NCBI GenBank assembly: GCA_028876375.1
Contig: JAGWSB010000006.1
Location: forward strand, 1 to 52,027
Reading direction: 5' to 3'
DNA: 52,027 nt
Source: Chloroflexota bacterium
GTDB lineage: Bacteria > Chloroflexota > Limnocylindria > P2-11E
Shown: piece after piece, positions 30,119 to 36,885 of the stretch
How the letters are laid out: every line of letters begins with the position of its first letter
Numbering within the stretch: the first letter of the stretch is position 1
Position numbers and translations under genes: made by a program
The notes under the pieces: generated by a model
The model's database searches: none
Seen by the model: the letters and a program-made list of their open reading frames with translations, nothing else
Told to the model about the DNA's origin: nothing

Positions 30119-32608
30119 ATGCCGAAGAAGATCTCGACCAAGCGCGTTCTCGAGCTCCTGGCCGACCCCGAGTTCCAGCTCATCGCCTCGGAGAGCCCGT
30201 GGGCGTACCAGGACGAGCTCGACGCGGTCAACGAGTACCTCATCGCGATCACGCCCAAGACGCCGGCCCATCTGCGCGCGGCGCAGCCTTCGCAGACGAG
30301 CATCGTCGGTCGCCGGCTGACGCGCCTCGAAGACCCCGCCCGCCTGACGGGGCAGGCCATCTTCTCGTCCGACGTCCAGCTCCCCGGGATGCTGCACGCC
30401 GCGATCCTCCGGTCACCGCACGCGCACGCGACGATCGACTCGATCGACACGTCCGCGGCCGAGGCGCTCGCCGGGGTGCGAGCGGTCATCACGTACAAGA
30501 ACGTGCCGCAGGTATCGCTCGGCGGGCCGCCGCCGCAGTTCATCCTCAACCAGGAGGTGCACTTCGCCGGCGAGGAGGTCGCCGTCGTCGCGGCGGACGA
30601 CATCCACACGGCGCGCGACGCCGTCGCGCTGATCAGGGTCCAGTACAAGGTCCTCCCTTCGATCACCGACCCTGTGGCCGCGCTCACAGCGGGTGCTCCG
30701 GACCTGCAGGGCGGCGGCAAGGGCAACAAGCTCGCTCAGTCGTATCCCCTCACGAAGCGCGGGAGCTTCGACAGCGCGTACGCGGCCGCGCCGTTCACGG
30801 TCGAGGGCCGCTACACGACGCAAACGCTCCAGCACGCGACGATGGAGCCCCGCAACGCCGTCGCCTTCTGGGAGGGGCCGGATCAACTCGTGGTCTACGC
30901 CGGCACCCAGTACATCATGGGGGTCCGCGCGGAGCTCGCGACGACCTTCAAGCTTCCGCGGAGCCACGTCCGCGTGATCGCGCCGTACGTCGGCGGGGGG
31001 TTCGGAGACAAGTCGAGCAGCAGCCGCCACGGCCGCTTCGCCGCGGTGCTCGCGCAGATGACGCAGCGACCGGTGAAGGTCGAGTACGACCGTCCCGGCA
31101 ACTTCAAGGCGGCGACGCATCGCTACGCGACCGTGGTCGATCTCAAGGCGGGCGCGGACCGATCGGGGAGGATCGCGGCGTACCGGGCGGACGCGATCAG
31201 CGACTCGGGCGCGTACAACGCCCCGTCCCTCACGGACGTCATGGTGTCGATCGCCCGCCTCTACCACGCCGACAACGCGTACTTCCAGCAGGCCGGAACG
31301 CTGACGAACCGCGGGCCGAGCGGTTTCCAGCGCTGCGTCGGCAATCCGCAGGGGACCTTCGCGCAAGAGGTCTTCATGGACGAGCTCGCCGAGAAGGCGG
31401 GCGTCGACCCGCTGGCGTTCCGTCTCATGAACGTCGAGACGAAGGTCAACCAGGACTCCGTCATGCCCGCCGACCTCGAGAACGCCTTCGGAGGCGGCGG
31501 CGAGGCCGCCGGATCGGTCCAGCGGAAGCTGCCGTGGGCGAGCTGCGGGATCGTCGACTGCCTGCAGCAGGGCGCCCGGTCGATCGGCTGGTCGCAGAAG
31601 TGGCACAAGCCCGCCACCGCGATCAAGGGCAACAAGGCCCACGGGATCGGGGTATCGGCGCACGCGTGCGCGCACGGCTCCATGACTATGCCGATGACCG
31701 CAATGATGAAGATCGACCAGGACGGCAGCCTCGACGTCATCCAGCCGACGACGGACATCGGCGGTGGCCAGTCGACGACGATGATGATGATCGGCGCCGA
31801 GACCGTGGGAGTGACGCTCGAGGACGCGCATCCCTCGTGGGGCGACTCGGCGTTCACCCCGGACTCGAGCGGAACGAACGGCAGCCGTCAGACGATCTCC
31901 GCCGGGAACGCGGTGCTCGAGGCCGGGCTCGACCTCAAGTGGCAGCTCCTTCAACAGGCGACGCGGCCGCTCCCGCCGAAGAACGCGCCGATGCTCCCCG
32001 GGAAGCCGGAGGACCTGGATACCCGTGACGGGTCCGTCTTCGTGAAGGCCGACCCGACGAAGAAGGTCGCTATCAAGGACGTCGTCGCCAGTACGGGCGG
32101 GCCGATGATGGGGCGCGGCGCCCACACCATCCCGCGCAACTACGGGATGTCCACCTTCGCCGCGGGATTCGCCGAGGTCGAGGTGGACCTCGACACCGGA
32201 GATGTGACGCTCCTTCGATACGTCGGCGCCAACGACGTCGGCAAGGCGGTCAATCCGCTGGGCGTCGAGCAGCAGATGGAGGGGGCCATCTCGATGAGCT
32301 TCGGAATGGCGCTGGGTGAGGAGATGAAGTTCGACCCCGAGCAGAAGTTCCCCGTCATGTGGAACTGGGAGAACTACGCGATGCCCACGGTCCTCGAACA
32401 TCCCCACATCGCCGACTTCCGGACGATCATCGTCGAACCCGGCGATGCGGTCGGCCCGTACGGCGCGAAGGGCGTCGGCGAGCCGCCCACGTCGCCTCCC
32501 GCCCCCGCGATAGCGAACGCCGTCTACAACGCGATCGGCGTCCGCATCCGCGATCTCCCGATCACCCGCGACAAGGTGCTCGCAGCGATCGCGCAGATGC
32601 AGAAGTGA
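30119..32608 (+). CDS. Periplasmic molybdenum hydroxylase large subunit (PaoC-like, xanthine-oxidase family)
   Basis: An 829-residue molybdopterin subunit; GGAGACGGAG precedes ATG 30119. It has about 55 unusual N-terminal residues (STKRVLELLADPEFQLI...) before the a/b-hammerhead (LTGQAIFSSDVQLPGMLHAAILRSPHAHATI). Cofactor motifs are VGGGFGDKSSSS, TNRGPSGFQRCVGNPQG, TTDIGGGQSTTMM and the catalytic Glu in GAKGVGEPPTSPP. It has no signal of its own and should be carried out with the Tat-bearing small subunit. It oxidises or hydroxylates an aldehyde or aromatic heterocycle; the substrate is not predictable. Two Cys-Gly or Cys-Ala sites (ASCGIVDCLQQG, HACAHGS) are of unknown role. Confidence 0.9.
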   Translation: MPKKISTKRVLELLADPEFQLIASESPWAYQDELDAVNEYLIAITPKTPAHLRAAQPSQTSIVGRRLTRLEDPARLTGQAIFSSDVQLPGMLHAAILRSPHAHATIDSIDTSAAEALAGVRAVITYKNVPQVSLGGPPPQFILNQEVHFAGEEVAVVAADDIHTARDAVALIRVQYKVLPSITDPVAALTAGAPDLQGGGKGNKLAQSYPLTKRGSFDSAYAAAPFTVEGRYTTQTLQHATMEPRNAVAFWEGPDQLVVYAGTQYIMGVRAELATTFKLPRSHVRVIAPYVGGGFGDKSSSSRHGRFAAVLAQMTQRPVKVEYDRPGNFKAATHRYATVVDLKAGADRSGRIAAYRADAISDSGAYNAPSLTDVMVSIARLYHADNAYFQQAGTLTNRGPSGFQRCVGNPQGTFAQEVFMDELAEKAGVDPLAFRLMNVETKVNQDSVMPADLENAFGGGGEAAGSVQRKLPWASCGIVDCLQQGARSIGWSQKWHKPATAIKGNKAHGIGVSAHACAHGSMTMPMTAMMKIDQDGSLDVIQPTTDIGGGQSTTMMMIGAETVGVTLEDAHPSWGDSAFTPDSSGTNGSRQTISAGNAVLEAGLDLKWQLLQQATRPLPPKNAPMLPGKPEDLDTRDGSVFVKADPTKKVAIKDVVASTGGPMMGRGAHTIPRNYGMSTFAAGFAEVEVDLDTGDVTLLRYVGANDVGKAVNPLGVEQQMEGAISMSFGMALGEEMKFDPEQKFPVMWNWENYAMPTVLEHPHIADFRTIIVEPGDAVGPYGAKGVGEPPTSPPAPAIANAVYNAIGVRIRDLPITRDKVLAAIAQMQK

Positions 32609-32621
32609 GAGGGGGCCGACG

Positions 32622-33587
32622 ATGAAGGGCTTCGAGTACACCAGGCCGACCTCGGTCCAGGAAGCGGTGCAGCTCCTCTCGGCCCAGAACGCGCGCGCGC
32701 TCGGCGGCGGCACCGACCTCCTCGGGATCATGAAGGATGCGCTGCTGCCGACGGATCGCGTCGTCGACCTCAAGGGCATCCAGGGCCTCGACCACATCAA
32801 GGACGATTCCGGCACGCTCGCCATCGGCGCTCTCGCGCGCCTCAACGACATCGCGGCGTCGAGCTTGGTGGCGGGGAAGGCCCCCGCACTCGCGCAGGCC
32901 GCGAGCCTGGTGGCCTCGCCGCAGATCCGCAACATGGGCACGCTCGGCGGCAACCTCGCGCAGAAGGTGCGCTGCTGGTACTTCCGCGACGCCGACCGCA
33001 CCGACTGTTACAAGCGGAACGGCAGCTACTGCTACGCCGTCCTCGGAGCGAGCGACCTCCACGCCGTGTTCGATGGGGCTGCGTGCTTCGCCGTGCATCC
33101 TTCGGACACCGCGACCGCGCTCAGCGCGCTCGACGCGACCGTCGTCGTCGCCGGGCCGAAGGGCCAGCGGACGGTGCCCATCGCCTCGTTCTTCGTCGGC
33201 CCGGACACCGACTACCTGCGCGAGACCGTCCTCGCGCCCGACGAGATCATCACGGAGGTGCGTGTCCTGCTCGGCGCGCCGAGCGTCTTCCTCAAGGCCG
33301 CCCCGCGTCGCTCCATCGACTTCGCGCGGACCTCTGTGGGTGCGCAGGTCATCGGCACGAACGTCATCCAGACGGCGCGCATCGCCCTCGGCGCGGTCGC
33401 GCCGACCCCGCACCGCGCGACGAAGGCGGAGGCGTTCCTCGAAGGCAAGAGCCTGGCGCCGGACGTCATCGCGCAGGCTGCGGAGCTCGCAGCTGACGGC
33501 GCCAAGCCGCTGGCCTCCAACGCGTACAAGATCCCGCTGATCAAGGGCCTCGTGCGCCAGGCGCTGACGGCGCTTTCGGCCCGGTGA
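32622..33587 (+). CDS. FAD subunit of periplasmic molybdenum hydroxylase with [4Fe-4S] loop (PaoB/YagS-like)
   Basis: A 321-residue FAD-binding subunit; GAGGGGG precedes ATG 32622. FAD motifs are LGGGTDLLGIMKD near residue 27 and RNMGTLGGNLAQ near 104. A cysteine-rich loop follows: VRCWYFRD, TDCYKR, SYCYAV, AACFAVHPSD, spaced C-x10-C-x7-C-x17-C. PaoB of E. coli has a corresponding [4Fe-4S] loop, so the trimer would hold Mo, two [2Fe-2S], one [4Fe-4S] and FAD. FAD subunits normally give electrons to NAD or O2; here a ferredoxin and cytochrome b follow directly, offering another exit. It has no signal peptide and is presumably exported with the small subunit. Confidence 0.88.
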   Translation: MKGFEYTRPTSVQEAVQLLSAQNARALGGGTDLLGIMKDALLPTDRVVDLKGIQGLDHIKDDSGTLAIGALARLNDIAASSLVAGKAPALAQAASLVASPQIRNMGTLGGNLAQKVRCWYFRDADRTDCYKRNGSYCYAVLGASDLHAVFDGAACFAVHPSDTATALSALDATVVVAGPKGQRTVPIASFFVGPDTDYLRETVLAPDEIITEVRVLLGAPSVFLKAAPRRSIDFARTSVGAQVIGTNVIQTARIALGAVAPTPHRATKAEAFLEGKSLAPDVIAQAAELAADGAKPLASNAYKIPLIKGLVRQALTALSAR

Positions 33588-33597
33588 GGGAGGACAG

Positions 33598-34329
33598 ATG
33601 AGCGATCGGGACATCCCACGCTCCGGCGAGACCGCGCCGGAAGAGGCCCTTTCCCGGCGGCGCCTGGTCTTTGGCGGACTCGCCGCCGCGGGGGTCGTCG
33701 CCGCGACGGTGGGGACCTTCGGACGCGCCGCGACCGCGGTCGCGGCGCGGCAGCCCCTCTCCGACAAGGTCGTCGTGACCGACCCGACGCTGTGCGTCGG
33801 GTGCCTCGCGTGCGAGGTGAACTGCTCGACGTGGCACGCCTCCGTCGGGCGCTCGGGGGTCCCGCGGATCCGCATCCTGGCGACCCCCGAGGTGAAGCTG
33901 CAGACCCAGCTGGCGAGCTACCTTCCCGGGCGCACGGGCTTCTCGCCGTCGACTTGCCGGCAGTGCCCCACACCCTGGTGCGCGCCGAACTGCCCGACCG
34001 ATGCCCTGCGCGTCGACCCGGCGACGGGCGACCGCTACATCAGCGAGACCGAGTGCATCGACTGTGGCAAGTGCGAGGTCGATTGCCCCGTCGAGTGGAA
34101 GGGCACCCTCGCGCGGACCTCGCTGCCGATCGACAGCAAGCGCGTCATCCGCGATGCGACCAACAACGTGTACGTCAAGTGCGACCTCTGCATCGGCCGC
34201 CAGGGCGGACCGATCTGCGTGGAGCGCTGCCCGGTCAACGTGGCGATCCGCGCGGGGTACGTCAAGTCCGACCATCTCGCGCTCGACCTGAGGCCGAGCA
34301 CGCAAGAGCAGTGGGAGAAGCTGGTGTGA
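33598..34329 (+). CDS. Tat-exported four-[4Fe-4S] ferredoxin subunit (HybA/FdnH/DmsB-like)
   Basis: A 243-residue electron-transfer protein; GAGGGAGG precedes ATG 33598. Residues about 18-50 (SRRRLVFGGLAAAGVVAA) are a Tat signal. Four ferredoxin motifs follow: CVGCLACEVNC, CRQCPTPWCAPNC, CIDCGKCEVDC and CDLCIGRQGGPICVERC, sixteen cysteines matching four [4Fe-4S] clusters. This is the standard electron wire of formate dehydrogenases, DMSO reductases and hydrogenases. Finding it downstream of a xanthine-oxidase-family trimer is unusual. It should link the periplasmic hydroxylase to the cytochrome b encoded next, whose GTG overlaps its stop. Confidence 0.93.
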   Translation: MSDRDIPRSGETAPEEALSRRRLVFGGLAAAGVVAATVGTFGRAATAVAARQPLSDKVVVTDPTLCVGCLACEVNCSTWHASVGRSGVPRIRILATPEVKLQTQLASYLPGRTGFSPSTCRQCPTPWCAPNCPTDALRVDPATGDRYISETECIDCGKCEVDCPVEWKGTLARTSLPIDSKRVIRDATNNVYVKCDLCIGRQGGPICVERCPVNVAIRAGYVKSDHLALDLRPSTQEQWEKLV

Positions 34330-35321
34330 AGAAGACGAAAGCGTTCGCCCTCGCGAGCGACATCGTGCTGCTCCTCCTCACCATCGGAGGCGCCATTTGG
34401 CTCTTCGCGCTGGGATCGCCCGCGGTCGCGTGGCAGACGGACCGCTCGCTGCTGCCGCTCGTCGTCGACGGCTCTCGCCTCCTCATGCTCGTCACGGCGA
34501 TCGGTGTCGTCCTTGGTCTCATCGCCGCCGCCGTCGCACACCGCCGACCCGACCGCGTGGTGAACGGCGACGTCACCCGGTACGCCGTCGGCGATCGCCT
34601 GGCGCACTGGTCCATCGCGCTCGGCTTCGTCCTCGCGTTCGTGACGGGGGCATGGCTGCTGCGCCTCTTCGCGCTGGACACCACGGTCGACCTGCGCCCC
34701 ACCCTTTACGTCGTCCACTTCATCGGCGCCGGCCTCATCGTCCTCGCGGGGGCGGCCTTCGTCGCCTACAGCCGTGTGCGCGGCGAGGATGCGCTCTTCC
34801 CGCGCTGGCGCGACGTCGGGCCGGCGATCGCTCGCCTCTTCGGCTACCTCGGGACCTACGGCCAGCCGGGCGTCCTCGGTCTGCGCCTACGCATGGTCTG
34901 GCTGCAGGACGCGCTCGCGGCGATCGGCATCCGGCCGGCGAAGCGGGAGGGCAAGTTCCTCTCGGTCGAGAAGGTGCTCTCGTTCACGCCCCTCGCGATC
35001 CTCGCGGTCATCGTCGTCGCCACCGGGCTCATCAAGGCGGCGCACTACTTCTTCGCCGTGCCGCTCGAGGTGCTGAAGTGGTCCACGTGGCTGCACGACG
35101 TGTCCGTGTGGCTCACGCTCATCGTCGTCGGTCTGCACCTCGCGGCGATCTTCCTCGTGCCGCGCAACTGGCCGGGCATACGGTCGATGGTCACGGGCCG
35201 GATGCGCGTCGACCTCGTGGGCGAGGAGTTCCCCGCCTGGGCGGACGAGCTCAGGCAGCGCGAGATCCCCGCGCAGGGTCGGGAGGTCCCAGCGCACGGG
35301 ACCGCGGGAGGCGGCGACTAG
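34326..35321 (+). CDS. Membrane cytochrome b (formate dehydrogenase gamma/cytochrome b561-like)
   Basis: A 331-residue membrane protein. GTG 34326 overlaps the ferredoxin stop (GTGA). At least five hydrophobic segments are visible (ASDIVLLLLTIGGAIWLFAL, LLMLVTAIGVVLGLIAAAVA, LAHWSIALGFVLAFVTGAWLL, VVHFIGAGLIVLAGAAFVAY, LAILAVIVVATGLI, WLTLIVVGLHLAAIFLV). Candidate haem-ligand histidines are in DRLAHWSIA, VVHFIGA, KAAHYFF, WLHDVS and GLHLAAIF, as in FdnI-type subunits. It would anchor the ferredoxin and reduce menaquinone or ubiquinone. Its TAG shares CTAG with the convergent MocA-like gene. Confidence 0.9.
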   Translation: MKKTKAFALASDIVLLLLTIGGAIWLFALGSPAVAWQTDRSLLPLVVDGSRLLMLVTAIGVVLGLIAAAVAHRRPDRVVNGDVTRYAVGDRLAHWSIALGFVLAFVTGAWLLRLFALDTTVDLRPTLYVVHFIGAGLIVLAGAAFVAYSRVRGEDALFPRWRDVGPAIARLFGYLGTYGQPGVLGLRLRMVWLQDALAAIGIRPAKREGKFLSVEKVLSFTPLAILAVIVVATGLIKAAHYFFAVPLEVLKWSTWLHDVSVWLTLIVVGLHLAAIFLVPRNWPGIRSMVTGRMRVDLVGEEFPAWADELRQREIPAQGREVPAHGTAGGGD

Positions 35322-35911
35322 AGCGGCGGACGCGTCAACCGCGCGAGGTCGTCCGGGCTGTCGACGTCGTCGAGGCCGCCAAGGACCGGCGTGACCTCGA
35401 GGACGGCGACGTCGTCGCGCCGCCCGGCGAGCAGCTCGCGCGCGCCGACGTCGCCCGTGATGGTCGACAGCGCGGGCCACAGCTCGCGTCGCAGGAGCGT
35501 CGGAGGCGAGTGCCGGCCGTTCCAGGAGGAAATGACCGCCGCGGCGCCCGTCGCCTCCTGCCGGGCCACCAGTGCGTCCACCAAAGCCGGCGTGACGCGG
35601 GGCTGGTCGCCCAGAAGCACGACCGCCGCATCCGCGGCGGGGACGGCGGCGATCCCCGCGCGCAGCGACGTCGACTGACCCAGCGCGTGGTCCGCGTTGA
35701 CGACGACGCGCGCACGGCCGAGCCGTACGCTCGCTCGGACCTCGTCAGCGGCGTGTCCGAGGACGACCACGACCTCGTCGACCGCCGCGCCGTTGGCCGC
35801 GTCGAGCACGTGCTGCAGGAGCGGCAGCCCGTCGAGCGGGGCGAGCAGCTTGTGTCCGCCGAACCGGCTCGATGCGCCGGCCGCGAGAACGACGGCCGCG
35901 ACGCGGCTCAT
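35318..35911 (-). CDS. MobA/MocA-like nucleotidyltransferase (molybdenum cofactor)
   Basis: A 197-residue NTP-transferase-fold protein, last gene of the minus-strand operon. It opens AAVVLAAGASSRFGGHKLLAPLDG, a canonical nucleotide-binding loop; the metal Asp is in VVLLGDQPRVTPALVDAL, and NGRHSPPTLLRRELWPAL corresponds to the MocA-type substrate loop. It ends VLGGLDDVDSPDDLARL. It should attach CMP (MCD) or GMP to molybdopterin. ATG 35911 overlaps the FAD-subunit stop (ATGA), so it is produced with the third hydroxylase. It differs clearly from the homologue at 19607, so the two may serve different enzymes. Confidence 0.88.
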   Translation of the reverse strand: MSRVAAVVLAAGASSRFGGHKLLAPLDGLPLLQHVLDAANGAAVDEVVVVLGHAADEVRASVRLGRARVVVNADHALGQSTSLRAGIAAVPAADAAVVLLGDQPRVTPALVDALVARQEATGAAAVISSWNGRHSPPTLLRRELWPALSTITGDVGARELLAGRRDDVAVLEVTPVLGGLDDVDSPDDLARLTRPPL

Positions 35912-36885
35912 GCCGCGGCGATGGCGGCGAGCGCGCGGCGGACGAGCTCCTTCGCGAGCGGGACCTTGTAGCCGTTCTTCGCGAGGGGCGCGGCGTCGGC
36001 GAGGAGCGCGTCCGCGGCGCGCCGCGCGAGCTCGTCGCTGAAGGGGTGTCCGTCGATCTCCGCCTCGGCGGCCTCGACGCGCCAGGGGACGGGCGCGACG
36101 CCGCCGAGCACGATGCGCGGGTTGCGCAGCTTCCCGTCACGGACGCGCGCCGCGGCCGCGACGGAGACGACGGCGAAGCTCCACGTCTTGCGCTCCATCG
36201 CCTTGAGGTACGTCCCGCGGCGCTGCAGTCCGGCCTCGGGGACGTGCACCTCGGTGAGGATCTCGCCGCGCTTGATGGTGTGCTCGTCGCGGCTGTGCAG
36301 CGCCGGGTCGGTGTAGAGGTCGGCGAGCGCGATCGAGCGCGTGCCGCGCGCGCCCACGAGCGTGACGCGCGCGTCGTGCGCGATGAGCGCGGGCGCGAGG
36401 TCGGAGGGAGCGACGCGGTTGCACCCGCGCGCCGTCCCGATGACGGCGTGGTGCTCGTTCTCGCCCTCCGACGCGAAGCAGCGCGTCCCGCCCTTGAGCC
36501 AGCACGGGATGGCCTCGTCGCGGAAGTACCAGCAGCGGTTGCGCTGCAGGAGGTTGCCGCCGACGGTGCCGGCGTTGCGCAGCTGGAGCGTCGCGGTGTC
36601 GGCGAGCGCGGCGCGCACGATGGGCAGGTGGCGCGCCAGCTGGTCGCTCGTCTCGAGGTCGACGAGCGGCGTCAGCGCGCCGATGCGCAGCCCCGCGCCC
36701 CGCTCACGCGACCAGCCTCGCAGCCCGTCGATGCCGGTGAGGTCGACGACGCGCGCGGGCGCCGCGATGCCGCCCTTCATCAGCCCGAGCAGGTCGGTGC
36801 CGCCCGCCATGGCCGCGGATCCGGCGCCGAGGAGGCGCGCCGCCTCGGCGACCGACGTCGCGCGGACGTAGGCGAAGGGCTTCAC
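35908..36885 (-). CDS. FAD subunit of the third molybdenum hydroxylase with [4Fe-4S] loop
   Basis: A 325-residue FAD-binding subunit. FAD motifs are MAGGTDLLGLMKGG near residue 27 and RNAGTVGGNLLQ near 102. A four-Cys loop follows directly: NRCWYFRD, IPCWLKGG, TRCFAS and RGCNRVAPSD, spaced C-x9-C-x7-C-x18-C, close to the second triad's subunit and to PaoB. The C-terminal domain runs ILTEVHVPE to VPLAKELVRRAL. It lacks a signal peptide. Its ATG overlaps the large-subunit stop (ATGA), giving the order small, large, FAD, MocA-like. Confidence 0.87.
   Translation of the reverse strand: MKPFAYVRATSVAEAARLLGAGSAAMAGGTDLLGLMKGGIAAPARVVDLTGIDGLRGWSRERGAGLRIGALTPLVDLETSDQLARHLPIVRAALADTATLQLRNAGTVGGNLLQRNRCWYFRDEAIPCWLKGGTRCFASEGENEHHAVIGTARGCNRVAPSDLAPALIAHDARVTLVGARGTRSIALADLYTDPALHSRDEHTIKRGEILTEVHVPEAGLQRRGTYLKAMERKTWSFAVVSVAAAARVRDGKLRNPRIVLGGVAPVPWRVEAAEAEIDGHPFSDELARRAADALLADAAPLAKNGYKVPLAKELVRRALAAIAAA

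Noticed and set aside
34326-35321. Cytochrome b as part of a conventional formate dehydrogenase
   Set aside because: There is no FdnG/FdhA-type molybdopterin subunit in the window; the only catalytic genes in the operon are the xanthine-oxidase-family trimer.
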